Assembly: GCA_016717145.1 (NCBI GenBank)
Contig: JADKGD010000055.1
Coordinates: 1-15,941, forward strand
Origin: Saprospiraceae bacterium
Lineage (GTDB): Bacteria > Bacteroidota > Bacteroidia > Chitinophagales > Saprospiraceae
Direction: 5' to 3'
Length of the DNA stretch: 15,941 bases
The notes beneath the pieces are model-generated. The model did not search any database. It was not told the origin of the DNA and saw only the letters and a list, made by a program, of their open reading frames with translations. Position 1 is the first letter of the stretch; the number at the start of each line of letters is the position of its first letter. Of the stretch, positions 6,879 to 15,941 are shown piece after piece. Both the position numbers and the translations under genes were made by a program.

Positions 6879-7629
6879 ATGGATAACAAAAATAACTTTT
6901 CTAATAAAGATGTTGATTGGGGTAAACATTATGACTACTACGAAATAAATTTTAGAGAAAACTACAATACAATTTCCAAACCTCAGAATGACAGTCATTT
7001 TGAAATGATAAAATCTAATCTGAAATATTATTTAAATAAAAACCTGATATTTGCAGAAATCTGATTCGGCTCCGGCTTAACACTACGTTATGCCGCGAAA
7101 TATTTTAGTAAGGTTTATGGTCTGGATATATCTCCAAAAAAATGTAGAGTACACTAATAAAGAATTGAAAGATGAAGGATATACTAATATTGATTGTATA
7201 ACTTTGACATAATGAAATTGAATGAAAACTTTAAAAATAAGTTTGATGTAATTTCATTTGTACATGGATTGAACATTTTTCAGAAACCGATTACCCAATT
7301 CTGTTTGAAAACATTAAATACTATTTAACCGAAAATGGTGTCTTTACAGGCGCACTACCAAACGATCTTCAATTTAATTATAGGTTGTGCCCTAGACTGT
7401 AATAATGTCTTTGAAATTGACGGGCATCTTTCAAGACATACAATTGGATCTTTAAAATACTTTTTGAAAAAAAAATAATTTTCAGATCATTCATTTAGAT
7501 GATTTTAATACCAAATATTTTTTAAGATATAGAGGTTTGGTCAGGACTTTATATTATTTGTTAAGAAATCGAGTTTTGAAAACAAGACTTAATCATCAGC
7601 TTGAATTTATTGTAAAACCCATTGGATAA
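6879..7629 (+). CDS. Class I SAM-dependent methyltransferase, heavily frame-disrupted
   Basis: The N-terminal part reads MDNKNNFSNKDVDWGKHYDY and, at about residues 55-65, AEI-stop-FGSGLTL, which is SAM-binding motif I (EIGFGSG) with TGA in place of a Gly codon. Later frames give YAAKYFSKVYGLDIS (acidic Asp after strand 2), NKFDVISFVHG and LTENGVFTGALPNDL, typical of methyltransferase 11/23-type folds. The tail GLVRTLYYLLRNRVLKTR ends at TAA 7627. Total length is about 250 residues. Besides the TGA at 7063-7065 there are at least four single-base frame changes. A TTG at 6867 that overlaps the acetyltransferase stop is an alternative start. The substrate is presumably a sugar hydroxyl of the polysaccharide or its terminal cap; this is inferred from context only. 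Confidence 0.75.
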
Positions 7630-7704
7630 TTTGCTTTTATTTTTGTTTAATTGAAGAAAGTATTAATAATGTTTTAGCAATCAAATCCTGCTTATAAATA
7701 AAAA

Positions 7705-8731
7705 ATGAAAATAATTAAATTACAGATTAAGAAGCGACTAGGGGTAAGAAATAGGGAAATCATAATTAAGGTAAGAAACGAATTATTATCATTCATAATT
7801 CATATTCTTGATTTCATGCTTTTACCAATAACCATTCTTTTACTTTTTTTTTCCGGTTAATGAGGGAAAGAAAATTCGAGAGTCTTCCATTTAGTAAAAG
7901 TGTGATGTTCAATATTGGTGTTTACCCAATAATCGACCACTATTATGAACCTATGTTTAACCCGAAGTACTTGTACAGATCTCTTAGATTAAAAAGGAAC
8001 TTACCCGGGATTAACCTTAATGTCGAAAGCCAACTAAAACTCTTGAGTAAATTTAAATTTTCCGAGGAACTAATTGGTTTTCCTATTGAAAAATTGAATG
8101 ATGAAATTGAATTTTGTTATAAAGATGGACCCTTCCCCCCTGCCGATGCTGAGTACCTTTATAATATGATTCGTGTATTCAAACCGGGTAAAATTATTGA
8201 AATTGGGAGCGGTCATTCTACACTCATGGCTAAAAATGCTATTAAAAAAAATATCATTGAAGATTCGGACTATACTTGTAAACATATTTGTATAGAGCCG
8301 TACGAAAGTGATTGGTTAAGAAAAATAAATGTTGAAATAGTAAAAGAACGAGTAGAGAAAATAGACATTTCATTTTTTGAAAAATTGGAAGCAAATGATA
8401 TTTTATTTATTGATTCTTCACATATAATTAGACCACAAGGTGATGTGTTATTCGAATATTTGGAAATCCTCCCGATTTTGAAATCTGGTGTATTAGTTCA
8501 CATTCATGACATATTTACACCAGAAGATTATCCTTGCAATTTTCTGGAATGAACAATACCTTTTAGAAGCATTTTTTATGTTGTAATAATGACTTCAGTA
8601 TTATTGGAACAACAAATTACTTGCTACATTATGAATATGAAAAATTTATTAGCGTATGCCCTGTTACAAAATATCTTAAAGAAAATGGGGAAATTGTTGG
8701 TGCAGGATCAATATGGTTAAAGAAAAATTAA
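7705..8731 (+). CDS. Methyltransferase_24-like protein with hydrophobic N-terminus
   Basis: From ATG 7705 the first 50 residues read MKIIKLQIKKRLG ... LLSFIIHILDFMLLPIT and ILLLFF, one long hydrophobic segment. One added T in the run at 7844-7852 then joins it to RLMRERKFESLPFSKSVMFN. The core shows KIIEIGSGHSTLMAKNA (SAM motif I), CIEPYESDW, DILFIDSSHI and VLVHIHDIFTPEDYP, the order seen in class I methyltransferases of the Methyltransf_24 type. The frame breaks again near 8550, after which WNEQYLLEAF, then NDFSIIGTTNYLLHYEYEKF and GAGSIWLKKN complete the protein, about 342 residues. The hydrophobic segment could anchor it at the inner face of the membrane, where lipid-linked sugars are modified; that location is my inference. 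A shorter start at ATG 7860 would remove it. Confidence 0.75.
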
Positions 8732-8788
8732 GAGAAGTGAGTGTTTAAACAATTAATCATTCATTACAATTGTGCCAATATGTAAATT

Positions 8789-10085
8789 ATGCAATTAACA
8801 AGAGTAAGAAATTTAAAATTATTGATTCTGAACTTTTCATTTAGAAGTAGTGGTGATTTATTAATCAGGTTCCTTGGATTGATAACTTTTCCGATAATAA
8901 TTAGAGCTTTAGGACCTGAGGGTTATGGGACTTTCACATTAATCACAGTTATTATGCAATTCACTTTAATTCCAGTTGCACTATTAGGTCTTCGGCCTTA
9001 TGGAGTAAGGGAGATTGCAGAAAGAAAAGAAAAAGAAACCAACATTGTAAGTAATATAATATCCGCTCAATTATTATTATTATTATTACAATTCCTATAA
9101 GTTTAAGTGTAGTTCTATATTTTTTTAATTCTCAATTATTTTTCTTAAATCTATAGTTATTGGCTATATCATTGTAATTGCTTATGTTTTAATATAGATT
9201 TCTTTTTATTGCAAAAAGAACTTAATAATACCTACAATTAGTAATTTAATTGGACAATTAATTTTTATAGGAGGTGTAATATTATTTGTTAAAGATCCAG
9301 AGAACCTTCCATTACTTATTTTATTATCGGGTCTCGCTCCTTTATTATCAGCCCTTATCCAAATTATAAAGTATTTAGGGGCAAACAATAAAATATTTAT
9401 TAGATTTTCAATTAAGGACGTAATATTACTATTTAAGAAAACTTATAAATTAGGTATTTCTACAAATCTTGAAGTATTCTATCCTTCTATACCGATAATA
9501 CTTTTACCCATTCTTTTAAATAATTACTACTTAGGAATATATTCTGCTGGTTATAAAGTGTTTTCAATTATGGCAATATTTTATGTCACCTTTTTTTATG
9601 CTTTAGCGCCTTATTTTGTTCAATTAAAAGAGTTTAATAGTACCAGGAGAGTTAAATATATTTTTTATTGTTTAGTGTAGTATTGTTTGGCGGAATATTA
9701 ATTGGTTTAATTCTTTTTTTTCTTTGGTGATCCGTTCTTAAGCTTATTGTTTGGAAAATCTTTTGGTGAATCTGTTCAAGTATTTAATCTTATATCATTA
9801 ACACTGATACCTTTCTGGCCTGTCTTTATGCTTCTTGGTAATATTTTTATTTATTTCAGTGTAGAAAAATATTATTTATTAAGTGTGTTAGTGGCCACTA
9901 TAACAGTAGCGGTATCTGCACCATTTTTAATAATTGAATATGGAGTACTAGGCGCTGTTTATTCAATGTCCTTTTCTCTTTTTGCTGGAATAATTACTGC
10001 GGGCTATTTTTTATTAAAAATAGAACCTGAAATATTGATTAGTACTAGACAGTTATTGTTAAAACAAGAAAAATTGAAAGAGTGA
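8789..10085 (+). CDS. wzx: Wzx-type polysaccharide flippase, frame-disrupted
   Basis: This membrane protein of the MOP/RfbX superfamily would move the undecaprenyl-linked repeat unit across the inner membrane. The start NFSFRSSGDLLIRFLGLIT and IIRALGPEGYGTFTLITVI is the usual first helix pair with the P-x-G-x-Y-G-x-F loop. The middle (about 9240-9640) reads ISNLIGQLIFIGGVILF, YKLGISTNLEVFYPSIPII and YLGIYSAGYKVFSIMAIFY, and the end reads VFNLISLTLIPFWPVFMLLG and GVLGAVYSMSFSLFAGIITA. Length when joined is about 430 residues, normal for Wzx with 12-14 helices. The frame breaks near 9090 in a TTA/ATT run, near 9150-9235 and near 9670-9725 in T runs. It is followed by a glycosyltransferase and a Wzy-like polymerase, fitting a Wzx/Wzy pathway. 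Confidence 0.85.
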
Positions 10086-10140
10086 ACAACTTTAACTCTA
10101 TTGAATGGACCTTAATTATTAGAGTAATATGGAATAAAAA

Positions 10141-11186
10141 ATGAAAATTGTTTTATTAATACCAGATTCTTATTCGCTAAAAAATACTTTAGTTAATGCA
10201 ATTATAAAGCTTGGACATCAGGCGATTGTAGTAAATTATTGGGAATTTTTTTCTGAATTGAACAATAAGATTTTTAATAAAACAATTGGCTTACCAATGC
10301 GTTTAAAAGCATCATTTTAATTACTACATGAATAAAATTAATCAAGAATATTTGAAGATAATATACAATATGAAACCTGATTTAGTTTTAGTTTATAATG
10401 ACCAGTATTTAGATTTAAAAGTTGCCAAAGAAATTAAGAAAATATCGAAATTAGTATTTTATTTAGGAGATAACCCATATTACCTTCAAAACCGGCCACA
10501 ATTTATGACACCGGTTTTTTACGAAGCAGATTATTTTTTCACCGGATAGCTATTGGATGGAATATTTAATAAAAACCGGTTTTAAGAATGTAGAACTGTT
10601 ATTACCGGGTTATGATAAGAATGTAAATTATTTAAAAACTCCCAGTCAAATTGAGGCAAACAAATATAGTAGTGATCTGGTTGCAGTTTCTTCAATGTAT
10701 TCACCAACTGTTGATCCGTGGGGATATAAAAGAGCTAAATTCTACAATTTATTTACAGAATTTAATATGACCATTTATGGACACAGAGGCTGGGAAAGAT
10801 GGTTCAGTTATTTCCCGGATTTAAAAGATAAAGTCATTTTCCCTAATGAATAGTTATCATTCGAAGTGGTAAACACTATATTAAATTGCGGGAAGATATA
10901 TCCTATTGAAAATAACGTTGGATTAATTAATGGAGTACATCTTAGGGTTTTTGAGGCAATTGGTTCAGGTATTTTACCTTTGCCGGAATATCAAAAAGAC
11001 TATAACATTGTATTCAATAAAGTAAGTTTGCCTTCTATACCCTCTTATGATAAAGCTGCTGAAATTGTAAGTTATTTTCTGAATCATGATGCAGAAAGGG
11101 AGAGCTTAATAAAGGAGTTAAAAGAGTTTGTAGATGAATATATAACGCCTGATATAGCAGTAAAGAAAATTCTTTCTATTTTATAG
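10141..11186 (+). CDS. CgeB-like glycosyltransferase, frame-disrupted
   Basis: The joined protein is about 348 residues. It starts MKIVLLIPDSYSLKNTLVNA, then MKPDLVLVYNDQYLD, FYLGDNPYYLQNRP and YEADYFFTG, followed by MTIYGHRGWERWFSYFPDL, IYPIENNVGLINGVHLRVFE and AIGSGILPLPEYQKD. The last segment (NGVHLRVFEA-GSG) is the donor-binding end of GT-B enzymes of the CgeB/DUF3880 group. Three lesions interrupt it: one extra T at about 10315 (TTTTAAT should read ASFNYY), one missing base at 10547 (GDSYWMEYL is split), and an in-frame TAG at 10851-10853 where a Tyr codon is expected (FPNE-Y-LSFEVV). Donor and linkage are unknown. It would act on the cytoplasmic face. Confidence 0.8.
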
Positions 11187-11340
11187 TTTATAATTAAATT
11201 GTTTTATAAAAGTACAGGCTAGGTAGATTTAATTATATAATGTAATTGCTATTTTATTTAAAATGTGAATCGTTCATAGAATTGAATTTCTTTTTTATCT
11301 GTTTTTACTTTTAACAGGTATAGTTTAATATAAATGATGT

Positions 11341-12652
11341 GTGGTAATGGAATTAATTAGTGTCCTACTTTTTCTAATAGGTCTTTGGGCATTTTTCAGC
11401 AAGTATAAATACTTGACGTTAATTGTTATTGCATTACTTTCATCAAATTATCTGCAGCTTTCTGACCCTAACTTTTTATTAGGAAGTATCTCATTACAAC
11501 ATGGCGATCTAGCACTTCTACTTATTTTTGCAACTTTACCCTTTAGAAAAAACAACAATGATAATGAATTAAATGACATAAGAAAGATATTGTTTGTTTT
11601 CCTTATATTTTTAGCGGTAGCAATGGCTTATGATTTTTTTACTTACGGAACAACGGTGATGCAGATATTTCGGACGACACGCAAAACCGGTTATTTAGCT
11701 TTTTTCTTTTTAATCAATTCATTTAGTTTACGTGACTACCAAAAATTTATATATTTTTTTATTCTTTTAACTCTTTTTCATTCCATCCTATACATTTCCC
11801 AATATTTATTTAACTATTCATTTAGCGATACAGAAGCTGTTGACACTGAGTTTGGAGCAGCAAGATATAGAAACATTCCATATTACATTATTCCGTTTTT
11901 TGTTATTATCCTATTTACAATTTCGAAGCCAAGAATAAAATATGCCCTATCCATTGTGTTGTTTATTGTAATTTTACTTGCTCAGAGCAGAGGTGCAATA
12001 ATAGCTACAATAATCGTTTTAATATTGTTCTTTGTTTTTCAGTACAGGATAAAATTAAGAACAATAGGTTATGTTTTTTCGTTTTTTATTATTAGTTATT
12101 TCTTAGTCCCATATTTTTTCCGATTATTGGTATTCGTTTTAGTCACTTTTTAGTGAATTCGATATGGTCGGAAGATTTGATTTTAACGACTTAAATTTCT
12201 TCTACCATCAAGGATCATTTACTTTCCGACTTGGATTAACTTATGAACGCTTAATGTATGTACTTGATGATACAACAAGGATAATTTTGGGAGTTGGATT
12301 TATACCGGATTTTGATATTCTTAAACCAATTTTTATACTTGGAACAATATCACATACTCTGCCCGCGGGATATGAACAATTTAATTCAGCCGATGTACTT
12401 TTTCCAAATCTGATAACAAGATATGGCATAGTTGGCAGTTTAATATTTTTATATTTTATAATTCAATTATTTATTTACAGTTATAAAAATAAAGGTTTGA
12501 TTTGGGGAAAAATTCTTTTTACGTATTTATTTGCATTATCCATAATCTCTCTAAACAGTGAGACATTTTATAACGGACAAATTTTTATAATGATTTTTAT
12601 AATGATTGACATGGTAACAAAATCTAAGTTGATGAGTCAGATTCAAAAATGA
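11341..12652 (+). CDS. wzy: O-antigen polymerase/ligase-like membrane protein (Wzy), one frameshift
   Basis: This polytopic membrane protein has about ten or more hydrophobic segments, for example LISVLLFLIGLWAFF, YLTLIVIALLSS, IPYYIIPFFVIILFTI and YALSIVLFIVILL. The motif AQSRGAIIATIIVLILFF matches the conserved SRG region of the O-antigen ligase/polymerase domain. A long hydrophilic loop (residues about 275-365) ends in a segment with NLITRYGIVGSLIFLYF, where the polymerase usually has its large periplasmic loop. The frame breaks at 12148-12152; removing one T gives LVTFSEFDMVGRFDF and a protein of about 437 residues. The start is GTG 11341, or more simply ATG 11347. About 150 bases without a gene precede it. 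Members of this fold include Wzy and WaaL; beside Wzx, Wzy is the likelier role. Confidence 0.8.
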
Positions 12653-13561
12653 AAATCGCACATATTATATATGCATTCCCTACAGGCGGTAAAGAAACGA
12701 TGCTGGTAGATATCATTAATGAGCAGGTTAAATATGCGGATATTAGTATTCTTGTTTTAATACTTGTATGATAAAAATCTTATATCTAAAATATCAAAAA
12801 AAGTTTCAGTCCATTTGATAAAAAGAAACATCGGCAGTAGAAATCCCATCCCCATAATTAATTTGAACTATATTCTAACAAAGTATCAACCAAATGTGAT
12901 TCATTGTCATAATTATAGCATTGCTTCACTAATACTATCTTATATTAATGCAAAAAAAATTTTAACAGTTCACGCGATGAATCTTAGCACTAAATTTCAT
13001 TCAAAATATGATCGCTTATTTGCGATATCGGAAGCCGTACAAAAGACATTGCACGCAATAGTTTTTATTCAAAAGTTATTTATAATGGTTAAAGTAGACG
13101 ATATACTTTTAAAGAATAATAATAATTCAACAACTTTTAAGATTGTTCAGGTTGGCAGGCTTGAGCACGAAATTAAAGGACAACATATTTTGATTAATGC
13201 ATTAAATATCCTGATAAATAAATACAGTGTTCGGAATATTCATTTAGATTTTATCGGCGAGGGATCCTCTTTGAAATACTTAATGAAATTAACTGACAAA
13301 CTGAGTGTCACAAAATATGTATCATTTTTAGGATTATGTGACAGAGAATATATATATACACATCTAAGAGATTATAACGTACTCGTTCAACCATCTTTAT
13401 TTGAAGGCTTTGGATTAACCGTAGTAGAAGCATTGGCGGCGGGAATAGAAGTATTGGTTTCGGATGTTGATGGACCACTTGAAATAATAGAAAAAACAGG
13501 TTACGGTTATATATTTAAAAGTGGAAATGCAGAGGATTGTGGATCAAAAAAAAATGACTGA
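12649..13561 (+). CDS. GT4-family glycosyltransferase, frame-disrupted, 3' end missing
   Basis: This GT-B retaining glycosyltransferase starts at ATG 12649 and overlaps the polymerase stop (ATGA). The N-terminus MKIAHIIYAFPTGGKETMLV fits the acceptor domain; YQPNVIHCHNYSIASLIL and AKKILTVHAMNLS follow. The donor domain is clear: VQVGRLEHEIKGQHILINAL, LDFIGEGSSLKYL and VQPSLFEGFGLTVVEALAAG, the last holding the E-x7-E motif of GT4 enzymes. The frame breaks near 12757 and near 13070-13095 (NSFYSKVIYNG is read out of frame as VFIQKLFIM). The gene stops within GNAEDCGSK, about 30-60 residues earlier than the family usually ends, because it runs into asnB sequence there. Its product as written would lack the last helices. 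Donor and linkage are unknown. Confidence 0.8.
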
Positions 13562-15360
13562 CAGTTTGCAGCATCGTGGACCGGATGGTGAAGGCTTTTA
13601 TATAAATCAGAATATAGGTTTGGGACATAGGCGCCTATCTATTATTGATTTGGATACCGGCGATCAGCCCATTTATAACGAGGATAAAACCATTGCGATA
13701 GTTTTTAACGGAGAAATCTATAATTATATAGAATTAAGAAATGAACTGAAAACGATGGGACATCAATTCAGAACATCATCTGATACTGAAGTGATTGTGC
13801 ATGCTTATGAACAATGGGGCGTAAAATGTTTACAAAAATTTAATGGGTGCTGGGCTTTTGCATTATGGGATGAAAATATAAACCAATTATTTATAGCAAG
13901 AGACCGTTTAGGTGAAAAACCATTATTCTTTACACAATGGGATAATACCCTAATATTCGGGTCTGAACTTAAATCTCTTTTTGCTTTTGGCGTTCCTTCG
14001 AAAATCAGAACCGAATTGATTCAACTTTATTTGTCACTTTCATATATCCCTGCACCATTAACATTTTTTCAGAATATTCAAAAATTGGAGGCTGGTCATT
14101 ATTTAATAGTGAGCGGAAGTAATATTCTTAAAAATAAATACTGGGATTTACCTGCAATAGATGAAAGCAGTATGCTTTCAGATAAAAATAAAATTTATGA
14201 TGAATTTCAAAATTTATTTAGTGATTCCATTAAACTACGGATGCGTGCTGATGTACCATTTGGAGCTTTTTTGAGCGGCGGTCTCGATTCCTCAAGTATT
14301 GTGGCGATTATGTCCGAAACAAGTAACCATCCTGTTGAAACATTTACAGTTGGATTTGATGACAAGGAATTTAATGAACGAGATTTAGCAAGGCAGGTAG
14401 CCGAAAAGTTTAAGACATCTCATCATGAAGCTACTTTTAATTCATCAGTATTTAGTAAAGCGTTAAAAGAAGTTGTCAATCATTTTGATGAACCCTTTGG
14501 CGATTTCAGCACAATACCAACGAGCTTTGTTTGTGAGTACGCTCGTAAATATGTTAAAATGGTATTAACAGGTGATGGGGGCGATGAAGCGTTATCAGGC
14601 TATCCTACATACGAGCTAATTAATTTTGGCCAATATTACACCAGTATTCCAAATATAATAAGGAAAATAGTACCAGCTGGAGTAAATAATATTTCAAAAT
14701 TTTCAAGAGGTAAGCCGCGGTATTTTTTAAACAGAACTTACAAAGTTCTATCTGCGTTTGAATTAGATTTTGAAAACGGCTACTTCAAAAAGCTTCGTGG
14801 ATTCCCGAGTCTAACAAATCAAATCTTTTCTTTTCGATGATAATCAATATCAAACTAGTGAATTTTTGTCTGAATTTTTTAAGACGTGCAGCTATAGAGA
14901 TGATTTTTATAAATTGATGCATTTCCATTTGAAGATTTCACTCCCGAATGATATGCTTGCAAAAGTTGACCGGATTTCCATGGCACATTCCCTGGAAGCA
15001 AGGGTTCCCTTCCTTGATCATCGTTTAGTTGAATTTCTTGTAAAAGTTGATAAAAAAGTAAAATTGCAAGGATTCGAAACAAAATCTATATTGCGAAAAA
15101 CATTGGGAAAAAAACTTCCGGGCGATTTATTAAAAGCCGGCAAAAAAGGATTCAGCATTCCAATAAGAGAGTGGTTTAAGGAACACACATTTGATAATTA
15201 TATTAATAAACTTTCACGCCTGGAAGAAGTCGGATTAAATAGTAAAATTATCAAAGATATTTGTGAAAAAAATAAAAATAGAGAGCAAGATTCAGGTTAC
15301 TTTATATGGATGCTTTTTGTATTAGATAAAGTAATATTTGAACAAGAGTCAAGATTTTAA
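13521..15360 (+). CDS. asnB: AsnB-type glutamine amidotransferase, N-terminus lost, one frameshift
   Basis: This is an asparagine-synthetase-type enzyme: it hydrolyses glutamine and, after ATP activation of a carboxylate, forms an amide. The glutaminase domain shows LQHRGPDGEGFY, LGHRRLSIIDL, VFNGEIYNYIELR and ARDRLGEKPLFF. The synthetase domain shows FLSGGLDSSSIVAIM (PP-loop), LTGDGGDEALSGY, and, after the break, LPNDMLAKVDRISM and AHSLEARVPFLDHR. Recognisable homology begins only at KKMTDSLQ (about 13548). The normal first 20-25 residues, with the catalytic Cys2 (MCGI), are absent, and the upstream bases belong to the GT4 gene. The GTG at 13521 is only the first in-frame start. A frame change near 14835 splits the C-terminus; one base removed gives SFDDNQYQTSEFL. 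AsnB relatives in polysaccharide clusters (WbpS-type) are thought to amidate uronic acids. Confidence 0.9.
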
Positions 15361-15389
15361 TATTTACAAAATTAAAGTAAAAAAATAAA

Positions 15390-15941
15390 ATGGTTAAAAT
15401 TTTAGTTACCGGTATAGCTGGTTTTATTGGATCTAATCTTGGTGAACATTTAATTAAAGGTGATGTTAAACTAATTGGAATCGATAATTTTGATCCCTTT
15501 TATGATCGACAGGTTAAAGTAAATAATCTAAACATCCTTAATCAATCTTCAAATTTTATTTTTTTTGAAGGTGATATCTGTAACGCATCGTTTTTAAATA
15601 CAATTTTAAACAATGAAAAGCCGGATTTAGTTATACATCTAGCAGCAAAAGCCGGTGTCCGTCCATCAATTCTCAATCCATCTGAATATTATAATACAAA
15701 CGTTATTGGAACATTAAATCTGCTCGAAGCAATGAAAACTGCTGGCTGCAAAAAAATGATATTTGGATCATCTTCTTCTATTTATGGAAATAATAAAAAG
15801 GTTCCATTCTCAGAGGAAGACAATGTTGACAATCCAATTTCACCATATGCAGCAACTAAAAAAGCAGGTGAGTTATTATGCCACACTTATCATCATTTGT
15901 ATAACTTTGATATAAACTGTTTAAGATTTTTCACTGTTTAT
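15390..15941 (+). CDS. UDP-glucuronate 4-epimerase-like NAD-dependent epimerase, cut by right edge
   Basis: An open frame of 184 codons runs from ATG 15390 to the last base. ILVTGIAGFIGSNLGEHL has the GxxGxxG NAD motif at residues 8-14, and IGIDNFDPFYDRQVK has the strand-2 Asp. LAAKAGVRPSILNPSEYY and SPYAATKKAGELLCHTYHHL (Y-x3-K with the long KKAGELLCHTYHH helix), then CLRFFTVY, are strongly like UDP-glucuronate 4-epimerases, which make UDP-galacturonate. About half of the normal 320-350 residues is present and the frame is intact. It starts 29 bases after asnB. With the AsnB-type enzyme it suggests a galacturonic acid or its amide in the polymer; a UDP-GlcNAc(A) or GalE-type substrate remains possible. 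Confidence 0.88.
   Translation, partial: MVKILVTGIAGFIGSNLGEHLIKGDVKLIGIDNFDPFYDRQVKVNNLNILNQSSNFIFFEGDICNASFLNTILNNEKPDLVIHLAAKAGVRPSILNPSEYYNTNVIGTLNLLEAMKTAGCKKMIFGSSSSIYGNNKKVPFSEEDNVDNPISPYAATKKAGELLCHTYHHLYNFDINCLRFFTVY

Noticed and set aside
6789..6998. Minus-strand 69-codon frame over the GNAT/methyltransferase junction
   Set aside because: The plus strand carries the conserved GNAT end and methyltransferase start in the same bases.
7057..7075. TGA in place of a Gly codon in SAM motif I (EI-stop-FGSG), which might suggest genetic code 25 with TGA as Gly
   Set aside because: TGA is used as a normal stop in several genes here (2220, 6868, 12650), and this gene has many other base-level lesions. 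A single G-to-T error explains it.
13521..15360. A genuine glycosyltransferase-amidotransferase fusion protein
   Set aside because: The two coding frames differ at the junction (the GT4 frame stops at 13561), and both expected ends are simply missing, so deletion or misassembly is simpler.

Overview
The window is AT-rich DNA carrying part of a surface-polysaccharide (O-antigen or capsule type) gene cluster. Low GC, sparse Shine-Dalgarno sites and GC-rich palindromes set in AT-rich heptanucleotide repeats suggest a member of the Bacteroidetes/Chlorobi/Ignavibacteria group. That placement is an inference from style; no marker gene is present.

Layout. (1) About 1-991, minus strand: a broken IS110-family transposase that runs off the left edge. 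The non-coding stretch upstream of it (about 992-1201) could hold its guide (bridge) RNA, and there are odd crossing inverted repeats at 1253-1412. (2) 1499-2222, plus strand: a 57-residue protein overlapping a 187-residue nucleotidyltransferase, arranged like a toxin-antitoxin or defence pair. (3) 2214-3490: no genes. Most of it is a degenerate 7-bp repeat that starts inside the last codons of the nucleotidyltransferase. Embedded in it are a duplicated 136-bp block and 16-bp GC palindromes. (4) 3491-15941, plus strand: a co-directional run of twelve sugar and export genes. In order they are an NAD-dependent epimerase/dehydratase, a DegT-type sugar aminotransferase, a WbqC-like protein, a GNAT acyltransferase, two SAM-dependent methyltransferases, a Wzx flippase, a CgeB-like glycosyltransferase, a Wzy-like polymerase, a GT4 glycosyltransferase, an AsnB-type amidotransferase and a UDP-glucuronate 4-epimerase-like enzyme cut by the right edge.

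How the genes fit together. The epimerase, aminotransferase and GNAT could make an N-acylated amino-deoxy sugar. The UDP-glucuronate 4-epimerase and AsnB-type enzyme could supply an amidated uronic acid. The methyltransferases would decorate the product and the two glycosyltransferases would assemble the repeat unit on undecaprenyl phosphate. The flippase and polymerase indicate Wzx/Wzy-dependent export. The exact sugars are not determinable from sequence alone.

Most genes between 4409 and 15360 are interrupted by single-base frame shifts or nonsense changes, densest at 5600-7500, yet each reads through as one conserved protein when one base is added or removed. I read this mainly as sequence or consensus error rather than wholesale gene decay. 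One lesion is larger: near 13545 the end of the GT4 gene and the beginning of asnB, including its catalytic cysteine, are both missing.
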